Both the position numbers and the translations under genes were made by a program. From Pseudomonas sp. TH43 (GTDB lineage Bacteria > Pseudomonadota > Gammaproteobacteria > Pseudomonadales > Pseudomonadaceae), in NCBI RefSeq assembly GCF_016650635.1, contig NZ_JAEKFI010000004.1, positions 1,002,001-1,066,000 of the forward strand: a stretch of DNA of 64,000 bases, read 5' to 3'. Positions 16,586 through 25,919 of the stretch are shown here, in pieces. How positions within the stretch are numbered: the stretch's first letter is position 1; the number at the start of each line of letters is the position of its first letter. The notes beneath the pieces are model-generated. The model worked only from the letters and a program-made list of their open reading frames with translations. It ran no database searches and had not been told where the DNA came from.

Positions 16586-18364
16586 TCAGAATTGCGCCGC
16601 GTCCAACAGGAACAGCGACTCGCTCCCCGCCTTCACCGACGCGCTCAACGAGTGAATGCGCGGCAGCAGACGGGCGAAATAGAAGCGCGCAGTGCCGAGC
16701 TTGCTGGCATAGAAATCTTCCTGTGCTTCTTTGCCCAGCGCCGCTTTGGCCATCAATGCCCACATATAGGCATAAGCGGTGTAGCCGAACGCTTGCAGAT
16801 ATTCCACCGAGGCCGCGCCGATTTCATTCGGGTTGTTTTTTGCCCGGTCCAGCAACCACGAAGTCAGTTCATCGAGGGTGTCGACGGCATCGTTCAGCGG
16901 CTTGGTGAATTCGCCCAGATCAGCACTGGCGGTCGCGGTGAAGTGGCGGATCTCGTCAGCGAACAGCTTGTAGAACGCGCCGCCGCTGCCGACGATCTTG
17001 CGCCCGACCAGGTCCAGTGCCTGAATGCCGTTGGTGCCTTCGTAAATCTGCGTGATGCGCACGTCACGCACCAGTTGCTCTTGGCCCCACTCGCGGATGT
17101 AGCCGTGGCCGCCAAAAATCTGCTGGCCGTGCACGGTGGTTTCCAGACCCAGATCGGTGAGGAATGCCTTGGCCACAGGCGTCAGCAACGCGACCAGATC
17201 TTCCGCACGCTTACGGGTGGTCGCGTCTTCGCTGAACTTGGCGGTGTCGAGTTGCATCGCTACGTAGGTGGAGAACGCACGGCCACCTTCGTTCGAGGCT
17301 TTCATGGTCAGCAGCATGCGACGCACGTCCGGGTGGACGATGATCGGGTCAGCGACTTTGTCTTTGTTTTGCGCGCCGGTTGGCGAACGGCTTTGCAAAC
17401 GGTCGCGGGCGTATTCAACGGCGTTCTGGTACGAACGCTCGCCGGTCGCCAGGCCTTGGATGCCGACGCCCAGACGCTCGTAGTTCATCATGGTGAACAT
17501 CGCGTTGAGGCCTTTGTTCGGCTCGCCGACCAGATAACCCACGGCTTCGTCGAAGTTCATCACGCAGGTTGCGGACGCCTGAATGCCCATCTTGTGCTCG
17601 ATCGAACCGCAGTTGGCCGGGTTGCGCGCGCCGAGGCTGCCGTCGGCATTGACCATGAACTTCGGCACCAGAAACAACGAGATGCCTTTCGGGCCCGCCG
17701 GTGCGTCCGGCAGTTTCGCCAGCACCAGGTGAATGATGTTTTCGGTGAGGTCGTGTTCGCCACCGGTGATGAAGATCTTGGTGCCGCTGACCTTGTAGGA
17801 ACCGTCGGCCTGAGGCTCAGCCTTCGTACGAATAATCCCCAGGTCGGTACCGGCGTGCGGCTCGGTCAGGCACATCGAACCGGCCCAGACGCCGGCGTAC
17901 ATGTTCGGCAGGTAGGCGGCTTTCAGCTCTTCGCTGGCGTGGGCGTTGATCGACAGGCAGGCGCCGGCGGTCAACATCGGGTACAGACCGAAGGACAGGC
18001 TGGCGGAGTTGACCATCTCTTCGACCTGGGCCGACACGGCTTTGGGCATGCCCATGCCGCCGTACTGCGGATCGCCACCGACGCCAACCCAGCCGCCTTC
18101 GGCGTACGTCTGATAAGCCTGGGGGAATCCGGCCGGCGTGGTGACGGCACCGTCCGCCCAATGGCAACCTTCTTCGTCGGCGGCGCGGCTCAGCGGTGCG
18201 ATGCTTTTGCTGGTGACCTTGCCGGCCTCTTCGAGAATGGCTTCAACAGTTTCGGCATCGACAGTCTCGGCCAGGGCCGGCAGTTCGGCCCAGAGCTTGG
18301 CGACTTCGAATACTTCATTGAGGACGAAGCGCATATCGCGCAGCGGCGCTTTGTAGTCAGCCAT
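16586..18364 (-). CDS. Acyl-CoA dehydrogenase, long form (paralogue 1)
   Basis: A 592-residue FAD enzyme that introduces the alpha-beta double bond into acyl-CoA. Order of domains: N-terminal extension (MADYKAPLRDMRFVLNEVFE), the acyl-CoA dehydrogenase N, middle (CLTEPHAGTDLG) and C-terminal domains, then an extra roughly 120-residue C-terminal domain. YEGTNGIQALDL contains the family's catalytic glutamate. This roughly 600-residue type corresponds to the PA0506-PA0508 enzymes of P. aeruginosa, two of which have been described as FadE fatty-acid dehydrogenases. Chain-length preference cannot be read here. Confidence 0.93.
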   Translation of the reverse strand: MADYKAPLRDMRFVLNEVFEVAKLWAELPALAETVDAETVEAILEEAGKVTSKSIAPLSRAADEEGCHWADGAVTTPAGFPQAYQTYAEGGWVGVGGDPQYGGMGMPKAVSAQVEEMVNSASLSFGLYPMLTAGACLSINAHASEELKAAYLPNMYAGVWAGSMCLTEPHAGTDLGIIRTKAEPQADGSYKVSGTKIFITGGEHDLTENIIHLVLAKLPDAPAGPKGISLFLVPKFMVNADGSLGARNPANCGSIEHKMGIQASATCVMNFDEAVGYLVGEPNKGLNAMFTMMNYERLGVGIQGLATGERSYQNAVEYARDRLQSRSPTGAQNKDKVADPIIVHPDVRRMLLTMKASNEGGRAFSTYVAMQLDTAKFSEDATTRKRAEDLVALLTPVAKAFLTDLGLETTVHGQQIFGGHGYIREWGQEQLVRDVRITQIYEGTNGIQALDLVGRKIVGSGGAFYKLFADEIRHFTATASADLGEFTKPLNDAVDTLDELTSWLLDRAKNNPNEIGAASVEYLQAFGYTAYAYMWALMAKAALGKEAQEDFYASKLGTARFYFARLLPRIHSLSASVKAGSESLFLLDAAQF

Positions 18365-18535
18365 GGCAAACCTCGCAAGATCTAAACGGTGATTCGTGGA
18401 ATGGTGTTTTCGTTGAGCCGGAGTGTACCCCAACAACTTTTGCGACACATAGGGTCAACCTGTGACTGATTTGTTATTTTTGGTCACCAGAAAAATCGCA
18501 GTCTGCGTCAACTCCTACAGATAAAACTCAATCCC

Positions 18536-18570
18536 CTGTAGGAGCTGCCGCAGGCTGCGATCTTTTGATC
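18536..18570 (+). repeat. Single REP of the GCCGCAGGCTGCGATC type
   Basis: CTGTAGGAGCTGCCGCAGGC and then TGCGATCTTTTGATC, the same family as the inverted pair at 35188-35268. It ends 4 bases before the stop codon of the next minus-strand gene. Confidence 0.8.
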
Positions 18571-18574
18571 TTTC

Positions 18575-20371
18575 CTAAAGCGCAAAAAATTCGGCAGGCA
18601 ACTTCATCAAGCAATCACTCCCCGCCTCAATCGCCGCCCGATGCGCAGCCGTACGCGGTAACAAGCGCTTGAAGTAGAACTCACAAGTCGCCAATTTGCC
18701 CCGCAGGTAATCCGCCTCTCCCTCACCCGCGTCCAGCTGCACCTGCGCCACCAACGCCATACGCAACCACAGATACCCGAGGATGATGTAACCGCTGTAC
18801 ATCAGGTAATCCACCGACGCCGCGCCGACTTCATCCGGGTTCTTCATCGCCGCCATGCCGACCTTCATGGTCAGGTCACCCCATTGCTGGTTCAACTCAT
18901 TGAGTTGCGCAACAAAACTGCCCAATTGCGGATGCTCATGGTTGGCCGCGCAGAACTTGTGGACGATTTTGGTAAAGCCGCGCAGCAACTTGCCCTGACT
19001 GCCCAGCACTTTGCGCCCGAGCAGGTCCAGCGCCTGAATGCCGTTGGTGCCCTCATAAATCGGCGCAATCCGGCAATCGCGGACCAACTGCTCCATACCC
19101 CATTCACGAATGAAACCGTGGCCGCCAAACACCTGCATGCCGTGATTGGTCACTTCCAGGCCGGTGTCGGTCATGAACGCCTTGCAGATCGGCGTGAGGA
19201 ACGCCAGCAAGTCTTCGGCTTCCTGTCGCGCCTCGGCATCGCTGCTCAGGTGCGCAACGTCGAGCATCTGCGCGGTGAAGTACGTCAGCGCGCGGTTGCC
19301 TTCGTTGAAGGCTTTCATGGTCAGCAACATGCGCCGCACGTCCGGGTGGACGATGATCGGGTCTGCTGCTTTGTCCGGGGCTTTGGCGCCGGTCAGTGAG
19401 CGCATCTGCAACCGGTCGTTGGCGTATTTGATCGCACCCTGGAAGCTCGCCTCGCCCAGACACAAGCCCTGCATGCCGGTGCCGAGTCGCGCGTGATTCA
19501 TCATGGTGAACATGCAGTTGAGGCCCTTGTTCGGCTCGCCGATCAAGTAGCCCGTGGCGCCGTCAAAATTCAGCACGCAGGTGGCCGACGCCTTGATGCC
19601 CATTTTGTGCTCGATCGAGCCGCAGGAAACGCCGTTGCGCTGCCCTGCCTCACCTGCCGCATCCGGGAGAAATTTCGGCACGATAAACAGCGAAATCCCC
19701 TTGGTTCCGGCCGGCGCGTCCGGCAGCTTTGCCAGCACCAGATGGATGATGTTGTCGCTCATGTCGTGCTCACCGGCGGAGATGAAAATCTTGCTGCCGG
19801 TGACCGCGTAGCTGCCGTCAGCCTGAGGCGCGGCGCGGGTCTTGATGATGCCCAGATCGGTGCCGCAATGGACTTCGGTCAGGCACATGGTGCCGGTCCA
19901 TTGGCCGGCGGTGAGTTTGTTCAGGTAGGTGTCTTTCTGCTCGGCGGTGCCGTGGGCATGGATCGCCGACATCGCGCCGTGGGTCAACCCCGGGTACATG
20001 CCCCAGGAAGTGTTGCTGGAGCCGACCATTTCACTGATCACCAGCCCCAGCGAACTCGGTAGCCCCTGACCGCCGTAAGCCGGATCCGCCGCCAGTCCGT
20101 GCCAGCCACCCTCGACATATTGTGCGAAGGCTTGCTTGAAGCCTGCAGGCGTTGTCACCACGCCATTGTCGAAATGGCAGCCCTCTTCGTCACCGCTGCG
20201 ATTGAGCGGTGCGAGAACGTTCTCACAGAACTTCGCGCCTTCTTCGAGGATCGCGTTGATCATGTCCGGGCTGGCGTCGTGGGCGCCAAGGGCGGCGTAG
20301 TTGGCGTGGAAGTCGAAGACGTGGTCGATCAGAAAGCGCATGTCGCGCAGGGGAGCTTTGTACTCAGGCAT
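18575..20371 (-). CDS. Acyl-CoA dehydrogenase, long form (paralogue 2)
   Basis: A 598-residue paralogue of the preceding gene with the same N-terminal MPEYKAPLRDMRFL, the CLTEVHCGTDLG segment, the catalytic-glutamate motif YEGTNGIQALDLLGR and an extra C-terminal domain. It probably acts in fatty acid beta-oxidation on a different chain-length range. The start at 20371 is fixed by similarity with its paralogues. About 210 bp with a REP separates it from paralogue 1. Confidence 0.93.
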   Translation of the reverse strand: MPEYKAPLRDMRFLIDHVFDFHANYAALGAHDASPDMINAILEEGAKFCENVLAPLNRSGDEEGCHFDNGVVTTPAGFKQAFAQYVEGGWHGLAADPAYGGQGLPSSLGLVISEMVGSSNTSWGMYPGLTHGAMSAIHAHGTAEQKDTYLNKLTAGQWTGTMCLTEVHCGTDLGIIKTRAAPQADGSYAVTGSKIFISAGEHDMSDNIIHLVLAKLPDAPAGTKGISLFIVPKFLPDAAGEAGQRNGVSCGSIEHKMGIKASATCVLNFDGATGYLIGEPNKGLNCMFTMMNHARLGTGMQGLCLGEASFQGAIKYANDRLQMRSLTGAKAPDKAADPIIVHPDVRRMLLTMKAFNEGNRALTYFTAQMLDVAHLSSDAEARQEAEDLLAFLTPICKAFMTDTGLEVTNHGMQVFGGHGFIREWGMEQLVRDCRIAPIYEGTNGIQALDLLGRKVLGSQGKLLRGFTKIVHKFCAANHEHPQLGSFVAQLNELNQQWGDLTMKVGMAAMKNPDEVGAASVDYLMYSGYIILGYLWLRMALVAQVQLDAGEGEADYLRGKLATCEFYFKRLLPRTAAHRAAIEAGSDCLMKLPAEFFAL

Positions 20372-20461
20372 GGTGGCTTCTCCGTCAGCAGATTTCCTCA
20401 ACCTACTGCTGGCCACCACGCCCGACAATCATTGTGCAGACGCTGAATGCGCCGTCATCAC

Positions 20462-21751
20462 TCAACCTGCGGCCGTGTCCATGCGCACCGCGCCACGACG
20501 GTTCTGCCCAAACGCGACGACGCAGTTTCGCCCTGCGCCTTTGGCGCTGTAGAGCGCCTCGTCAGCGGATTTCAGGACTTGCTCCGGGTTGCGCTGCTCA
20601 ACGCGTTCGGCGACGCCGATACTCACCGTCACCGACACGCTCGAAGCACCGGAGCCGGCGCGACGCTGACGTCCTTGCTGATCGTCGTTCGGACGGTTCT
20701 CCTGATTGCGCAGTTGGATGTTGTAGGAGGCAATCGACTCGCGGATCACTTCCAGATGCGGCATGCATTCCTCAAGGGTTTTGCCTGCGAACACCAGGGC
20801 AAATTCCTCACCGCCATAGCGATACGCCCTACCGCCACCGCTGATTTTCGACAATTTGCTGGCGACCAGCCGCAATACCTGGTCTCCGACGTCGTGGCCG
20901 TGGGTATCGTTGAATTTCTTGAAGTGATCGACGTCGCTCATCGCCAGCACATAGTTACGGCCAAGGCGCTGCATGCGTTCGTTGAGCGCGCGACGGCCCG
21001 GCAGGCCGGTCAGTTCGTCGCGGAAGGCCATTTGGTAAGCCTCGTGCGCCACGGCGGCGGCAATCATCAGCATCACCTGGCTGCACATGATGTTCAGGGT
21101 GAACGGCAGGATGAAGGTTTTCGGCAGCATCCAGAACACCCCGAGCAACCCGACCAGTTGCGCCGCGTGCAGCGGACGCGGGTTGCGCCAGTATTGCCAG
21201 GCCAGCAAGAGGAAGGCCGAGAGGAAAACCGGATAAGACATCTGGATCAGGCTCATCCAGGCGCCGTGCAGCGCCGGCCAGCGGATCTCGGAAAGCCACA
21301 TCAGCAACGCCTGGGGATAACTTTGTTCCAAGCCTAACGCCACGCTGCCGAACGCCAGCAATACGGCGAACCGCGCCACCATGTCCTGAAACAGGTGCGT
21401 GCGTTCCTGCCATGCAGCGAACAGACCGAACAACAACGGCAACAACAAGCAAACCAGATGGAAAACCACCGCGGCGTCTTCACGGACTTTGCCGTTGTCG
21501 CGGTAATAGTCGGTCTGGGTGTCGAGCAGGAAGTAGGCGATGTACACCGTGAGCATCAGGAACAGTTCGCGCTGGCGTCGGTAAACCGCGCAATAAGCAC
21601 CGCCCAACAACAGCACCAAGGTCGGCAATACGTTGAACAGAGAAGTGAAGAACACGTTGAGGTCTTTGACGTACGCAGCCGCCAACCCCGCGAGTAACAA
21701 CAGCAGTGAAGGTAAAAAATGACTGAAACGTACAGCGGAAGAACGCGGCAA
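20462..21751 (-). CDS. Membrane-bound diguanylate cyclase (GGEEF)
   Basis: A 429-residue protein. About six or seven hydrophobic segments fill residues 10-240 (LLLLLAGLAAAYV near 16, VLPTLVLLLGGAY near 41, VMLMIAAAVAHEAY near 226). A GGDEF domain follows, with D-box DELTGLPGRR and signature GGEEF at 313-317. The expected RxxD inhibitory site five residues before the signature is absent (RAYR is seen), so product feedback may be weak. It probably makes c-di-GMP in response to a membrane signal. It lies between two acyl-CoA dehydrogenase genes, all on the minus strand; P. putida has a GGDEF gene in the same place. Confidence 0.92.
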   Translation of the reverse strand: MPRSSAVRFSHFLPSLLLLLAGLAAAYVKDLNVFFTSLFNVLPTLVLLLGGAYCAVYRRQRELFLMLTVYIAYFLLDTQTDYYRDNGKVREDAAVVFHLVCLLLPLLFGLFAAWQERTHLFQDMVARFAVLLAFGSVALGLEQSYPQALLMWLSEIRWPALHGAWMSLIQMSYPVFLSAFLLLAWQYWRNPRPLHAAQLVGLLGVFWMLPKTFILPFTLNIMCSQVMLMIAAAVAHEAYQMAFRDELTGLPGRRALNERMQRLGRNYVLAMSDVDHFKKFNDTHGHDVGDQVLRLVASKLSKISGGGRAYRYGGEEFALVFAGKTLEECMPHLEVIRESIASYNIQLRNQENRPNDDQQGRQRRAGSGASSVSVTVSIGVAERVEQRNPEQVLKSADEALYSAKGAGRNCVVAFGQNRRGAVRMDTAAG

Positions 21752-21890
21752 GGGTAAAGCTCCGACCCGTCATATCAAAGAGATGGCATTGTGCCTGCAA
21801 TGTGGTCAGTTAAGCACACACAATGTGATCCAGATCACACGCAATCTCTTTAACGGCAGAAAACCCGGGTTTCTGAGCAATCCACAAACA

Positions 21891-21924
21891 AAAAAACCGC
21901 TGCCCCGAAGGACAGCGGTTTTTC
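21891..21924 (-). terminator. Bidirectional-looking terminator
   Basis: AAAAACCGCTG/CAGCGGTTTTT, an 11-bp stem, lies 19 bases beyond the stop of the third acyl-CoA dehydrogenase. Confidence 0.88.
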
Positions 21925-21942
21925 ACAAGACCGCGTTAAGGC

Positions 21943-23748
21943 TTAATAGCCCAGTGCGAAGTCTTCTTCTTTCATGTCCATCAGGTTGTTGGCGCCCGAC
22001 AGCATGGTGGCCACGTGAGTGCGGGTACGCGGCAGAATGCGCTGGAAGTAGAAGCGCGCGGTTTGCAGCTTGGCGGTGTAGAACGCCGCGTCGCCAGTGC
22101 CTTCTGCCAGCTTTTCGGCGGCCAGACGTGCCATGTCAGCCCAGAAGTAAGCCAGGCAGGCATAACCGGAGTACATCAGGTAGTCCACGGAGGCCGCGCC
22201 GACTTCTTCGCGATCTTTCATGGCAGCCATACCGACCTTCATGGTCAGCTCGCCCCATTCCTTGTTGATTGCAGCCAGCGGTGCAACGAATTCGGCAACG
22301 GCTTCGTTGCCTTCGTTGTTCTGGCAGAACTTGTGGACGATCTTGGTGAAGCCTTTCAGGGCCTCGCCTTGAGTCATCAGCACTTTACGGCCGAGCAAGT
22401 CGAGTGCCTGGATACCGGTGGTGCCTTCGTACAGCATCGAAATGCGGCTGTCGCGAACGTTCTGTTCCATGCCCCACTCGGCGATGAAGCCGTGGCCGCC
22501 GTAGATCTGCACGCCGTGGTTGGCGGATTCGAAACCGACTTCGGTCATGAACGCTTTGGCGATCGGCGTCATGAAGGCCAGCAGTGCGTCGGCTTTCTTC
22601 TTCTCTTCTTCATCGACGCCGTACTTGACGATGTCGACCTGTTTGGCGGTGAAGTACACCATCGCACGGTTGCCTTCGGCGAATGCCTTCATGGTCAACA
22701 GCATGCGGCGTACGTCTGGGTGAACGATGATCGGGTCAGCGGCTTTTTCCGGCGCTTTCGGGCCAGTCAGGGAGCGCATTTGCAGACGATCGCGAGCGTA
22801 TTTCAGGCCGCCCTGGAAACCGATTTCGGCGTGGGCCAGACCTTGCAGCGCGGTACCCAGACGTGCGGTGTTCATGAAGGTGAACATGCAGTTCAGGCCT
22901 TTGTTGGCCGGGCCGATCAGGAAACCGGTAGCGCCGTCGAAGTTCATCACGCAAGTGGCGTTGCCGTGGATGCCCATCTTGTGTTCCAGCGAACCGCAGG
23001 TCACCGCGTTGCGTGCACCGACGGTGCCATCAGCATTGGGCATGAACTTCGGAACGATGAACAGCGAGATGCCTTTGGTGCCAGCCGGAGCGTCCGGCAG
23101 GCGGGCCAGTACGATGTGGACGATGTTGTCGGCCATGTCGTGTTCACCGGCCGAAATGAAGATCTTGGTGCCGGAGACTTTGTAGGAACCGTCGGCCTGA
23201 GGTTCGGCCTTGGTGCGCAGCATGCCCAGGTCGGTGCCGCAGTGCGGCTCGGTCAGGCACATGGTGCCGGTCCATTCACCGGAGACCAGTTTGGTCAGAT
23301 AGGCTTCTTGCTGCTCTGGGGTGCCGTGCTCGGAGATGGTGTTCATCGCACCGTGCGACAGACCTGGGTACATGCCCCACGACCAGTTGGCTTCGCCAAC
23401 CATTTCGCTGACGGCCAGACCCAACGACTCAGGCAGGCCTTGGCCGCCGTGCTCAACGTCGTGAGCGAGGCTTGGCCAGCCGCCTTCAACGAATTGCTTG
23501 TATGCCTCTTTGAAGCCCGTCGGGGTTTTCACGCCGGACTCGCTCCAGGTGCAACCTTCGAGGTCGCCCACGCGGTTCAGCGGTGCCAGTACCTGCTCAC
23601 AAAACTTGGCGCCTTCTTCGAGAATGGCGTCAACCATGTCCGGAGTCGCGTCTGCGCAAGCCGGAAGGCTCTGATAGTGCGCTTCGTAGCCGAGCAACTC
23701 GTCACGAACGAAGCGAATATCACGCAAGGGGGCCTTGTAGTCAGGCAT
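21943..23748 (-). CDS. Acyl-CoA dehydrogenase, long form (paralogue 3)
   Basis: A 601-residue enzyme of the same type as the two other paralogues, starting MPDYKAPLRDIRFVRDELLG. The FAD/substrate stretch CLTEPHCGTDLGM is at about 164-176, and the catalytic-glutamate motif LYEGTTGIQ has E441. An extra C-terminal domain ends in EEDFALGY. It is the likely main aerobic FadE-type enzyme, by analogy with PA0506/PA0508. It has its own terminator and a 270-bp upstream gap, so it is probably monocistronic. Confidence 0.94.
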   Translation of the reverse strand: MPDYKAPLRDIRFVRDELLGYEAHYQSLPACADATPDMVDAILEEGAKFCEQVLAPLNRVGDLEGCTWSESGVKTPTGFKEAYKQFVEGGWPSLAHDVEHGGQGLPESLGLAVSEMVGEANWSWGMYPGLSHGAMNTISEHGTPEQQEAYLTKLVSGEWTGTMCLTEPHCGTDLGMLRTKAEPQADGSYKVSGTKIFISAGEHDMADNIVHIVLARLPDAPAGTKGISLFIVPKFMPNADGTVGARNAVTCGSLEHKMGIHGNATCVMNFDGATGFLIGPANKGLNCMFTFMNTARLGTALQGLAHAEIGFQGGLKYARDRLQMRSLTGPKAPEKAADPIIVHPDVRRMLLTMKAFAEGNRAMVYFTAKQVDIVKYGVDEEEKKKADALLAFMTPIAKAFMTEVGFESANHGVQIYGGHGFIAEWGMEQNVRDSRISMLYEGTTGIQALDLLGRKVLMTQGEALKGFTKIVHKFCQNNEGNEAVAEFVAPLAAINKEWGELTMKVGMAAMKDREEVGAASVDYLMYSGYACLAYFWADMARLAAEKLAEGTGDAAFYTAKLQTARFYFQRILPRTRTHVATMLSGANNLMDMKEEDFALGY

Positions 23749-23973
23749 AGCGATAAACCTCTGCTGATGTAACCGGGAATGAACGACCGCGTTGATTTGT
23801 TGTGACGGTCAAACAGTTGTTTGAAACATACGTTTACGCCGAAATCTTGTCAAGCGTCGATCTTTTGCCGTTCGTCATCACACGTTTCAAACTCCGCGCA
23901 CGACGCAACGCCATCGACTCGAACGAGCCACGGACGATAAAAAAAGATTAGTTGAGCGAGAAGGACTTACAAC

Positions 23974-24001
23974 GAAAAACGCCGCGACAAGGCGCGGCGT
24001 C
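23974..24001 (-). terminator. Rho-independent terminator
   Basis: On the minus strand, ACGCCGCG pairs with CGCGGCGT and is followed by TTTTCG, about 25 bases beyond the stop of the next gene. Confidence 0.85.
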
Positions 24002-24024
24002 CGGCATGCGTGAAGCGTTGAAAA

Positions 24025-24321
24025 TCAGGCGAACGTGTCGATGATCGTACCGAGCACTTCATCGGATGCCTTGGCGACTTTCGCGCCCAGCTCCACTTGG
24101 AACTTGCCTTGGGCCATATCGACCATATTGCTGGCCAGATCCGATTGCTGACTGCGATCCACGCCGCGCAGACGGTCAACCTGTACTTCGGAAGACTGAC
24201 TGGTGACCGAACGCTCAATCGTGTTGTTGGCGATCTGGCTGGCAGCCTGATCGACGCGGTTCTGCCCGCTCTGGATAGAGCTCAGGCCTGCATAAAAAGC
24301 TGTGTTACCGGAAATTTCCAT
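24025..24321 (-). CDS. Small conserved protein with a flagellar-rod-like N terminus
   Basis: A 98-residue protein. Its start (MEISGNTAFYAGLSSIQSGQ, then NRVDQAASQIANNT) resembles the N-terminal helix of flagellar rod and hook proteins (ALxASxxGLNxAxxxxxxxANNxAN). The remainder is polar and helical (LASNMVDMAQGKFQVELGAK), again like the C-terminal helix of axial proteins. It lacks the middle domain of any rod protein, so a flagellar role is only a guess. The ATG at 24321 is preferred over one 12 bases upstream because of spacing from AAGGA. Orthologues sit beside bioD in other pseudomonads. Confidence 0.7.
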   Translation of the reverse strand: MEISGNTAFYAGLSSIQSGQNRVDQAASQIANNTIERSVTSQSSEVQVDRLRGVDRSQQSDLASNMVDMAQGKFQVELGAKVAKASDEVLGTIIDTFA

Positions 24322-24429
24322 AACAGTTCTCATCCTTGGGAAGGATCAATTGCCGCTATTGAAGCAGAGGCGCCAGCAAAACACCCGTCAAAAACACTAA
24401 TGGCACAGTGCCTGCTCATAGTCAAAAGC

Positions 24430-25110
24430 TTAGTCGAGCAAATCCAGTTGCAGGTGTTCGGCCACCGCCTCAGCACTTAATGCCTTGAGTTTCGGCACTC
24501 GGCCAAGGCAAGGCGCCGGGATTCGCTCAGCCAGCGTCGCGAGATTTTCCTCCAGCCGCGACGTCTTCGGATCGATGATATTCGCCACCCAGCCCGCCAG
24601 TTGCAGACCATCACGGGCAATCGCTTCAGCCGTCAGCAAGGCATGACTGATACAACCCAGCCGCACACCCACCACCAAAATCACCGGCAACTGCAGTGCA
24701 ATCGCCAGATCCGACAAATTATCCTGATCCGCCAAGGGCACGCGCCAGCCACCCGCACCTTCAATCAAGGTGAAATCGGCATTCATCGCCAAAATCTCGC
24801 GCATCGGTGCCAGCAACGATTGTACCGTCAGCGCCACACCGGCCTCACGCGCTGCCAGATGCGGGGCGATAGCCGGCTCGAACGCCAGCGGATTGACCTG
24901 CTTGTAACTCAGCGGCAACGAACACTCGGCCAACAACGCCAACGCGTCGGCATTGCGCAAACCCTTGGGCGTGACTTCGCACCCCGAGGCGACCGGTTTG
25001 CCAGCCGCCGTGCTCAATCCGGCCGAACGCGCCGCATGCAGCAACCCCGCAGCAACGGTGGTCTTGCCGACATCGGTGTCGGTTCCAGTGATGAAATAGG
25101 CAGCGCTCAT
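24430..25110 (-). CDS. bioD: Dethiobiotin synthetase
   Basis: A 226-residue ATP-dependent ligase that closes the ureido ring of dethiobiotin, the penultimate step of biotin synthesis. The P-loop is GTDTDVGKT at residues 9-17 (K16), and the EGAGGWRVPL segment is present. It overlaps bioC by 4 bp and is the last gene of bioBFHCD. Confidence 0.96.
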   Translation of the reverse strand: MSAAYFITGTDTDVGKTTVAAGLLHAARSAGLSTAAGKPVASGCEVTPKGLRNADALALLAECSLPLSYKQVNPLAFEPAIAPHLAAREAGVALTVQSLLAPMREILAMNADFTLIEGAGGWRVPLADQDNLSDLAIALQLPVILVVGVRLGCISHALLTAEAIARDGLQLAGWVANIIDPKTSRLEENLATLAERIPAPCLGRVPKLKALSAEAVAEHLQLDLLD

Positions 25111-25919
25111 ACGGGTTTCTCCAACACGGCGTAGACCACCTGATAAGTCGCCGGCAATCCCGACGCCTCGCGGAACTGCTCGTAAGCCTCGACCAGCCCG
25201 AGAATCCGCGCCCGCCCGGTCAAACCGCCCGGCCGTCCCGGATTCAGATTGTGCGCCCCCAGTGCCTTCAATTCATGAGTCAGGCTGCGCACATCCGGGT
25301 AATGCAGCACATGCGGCCGATTCTCCAGACTCAGCGCACGCAACCCACTGGCCGCACACAGCTGCTCATAACGAGCGAACTCGCGGAAGCGGTTGACGTG
25401 CACCAGGCCATCCACTTGCCGCCAGCTATCGCGCAACTCAAACAACGTCCCTACACAGAGACTAGCAAACGCGAAAATCCCACCGGGTTTCAGCACGCGA
25501 AACGCCTCGCTGAGCACCGCATCGAAATCCGCACACCACTGCACGGCGAGGCTGGAAAAAATCAGCTCGCAGGTCGAATCCTGCAACGGTAGCCGCTCCG
25601 CATCGCCAGCAATGAAATGCTGCGCCCCACCCAATGGGCGCGCGTGATTGAGCATGCCCTCGGCGATGTCCAGCGCCACACCGTGGCCCTCGGCGAAACG
25701 CGAGGCCAGCGCACGGGTGAAATAACCGGTGCCGCAGCCCATGTCCAGCCATCGTGACGGTACAAAATCGCTCGGCAGGCGTTGCAGCAATTGCCTACCA
25801 ACATCACGTTGCAACTCGGCGACACTGTCGTAACTGGCCGCCGCACGGGAAAAGGAGGCCGCGACCTGACGCTTGTCAGGCAAGCCGCCAGGCAGCGCAA
25901 CAAGAGACAAATCAGTCAT
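25107..25919 (-). CDS. bioC: Malonyl-ACP O-methyltransferase
   Basis: A 270-residue SAM-dependent methyltransferase that methylates malonyl-ACP so that fatty acid synthesis can make pimeloyl-ACP methyl ester. SAM motif I is LDMGCGTGYF; the FSSLAVQWC segment is typical of BioC. The start at 25919 (MTDLSLVALPGG) matches Pseudomonas BioC and overlaps the bioH stop by 8 bp. An in-frame ATG twelve bases upstream is possible. Confidence 0.94.
   Translation of the reverse strand: MTDLSLVALPGGLPDKRQVAASFSRAAASYDSVAELQRDVGRQLLQRLPSDFVPSRWLDMGCGTGYFTRALASRFAEGHGVALDIAEGMLNHARPLGGAQHFIAGDAERLPLQDSTCELIFSSLAVQWCADFDAVLSEAFRVLKPGGIFAFASLCVGTLFELRDSWRQVDGLVHVNRFREFARYEQLCAASGLRALSLENRPHVLHYPDVRSLTHELKALGAHNLNPGRPGGLTGRARILGLVEAYEQFREASGLPATYQVVYAVLEKPV

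Noticed and set aside
22015..23772. Long plus-strand frame opposite acyl-CoA dehydrogenase paralogue 3, and a similar one at 16592-18385
   Set aside because: High-GC third-position bias leaves the opposite strand open. The minus-strand proteins match a known family along their whole length.
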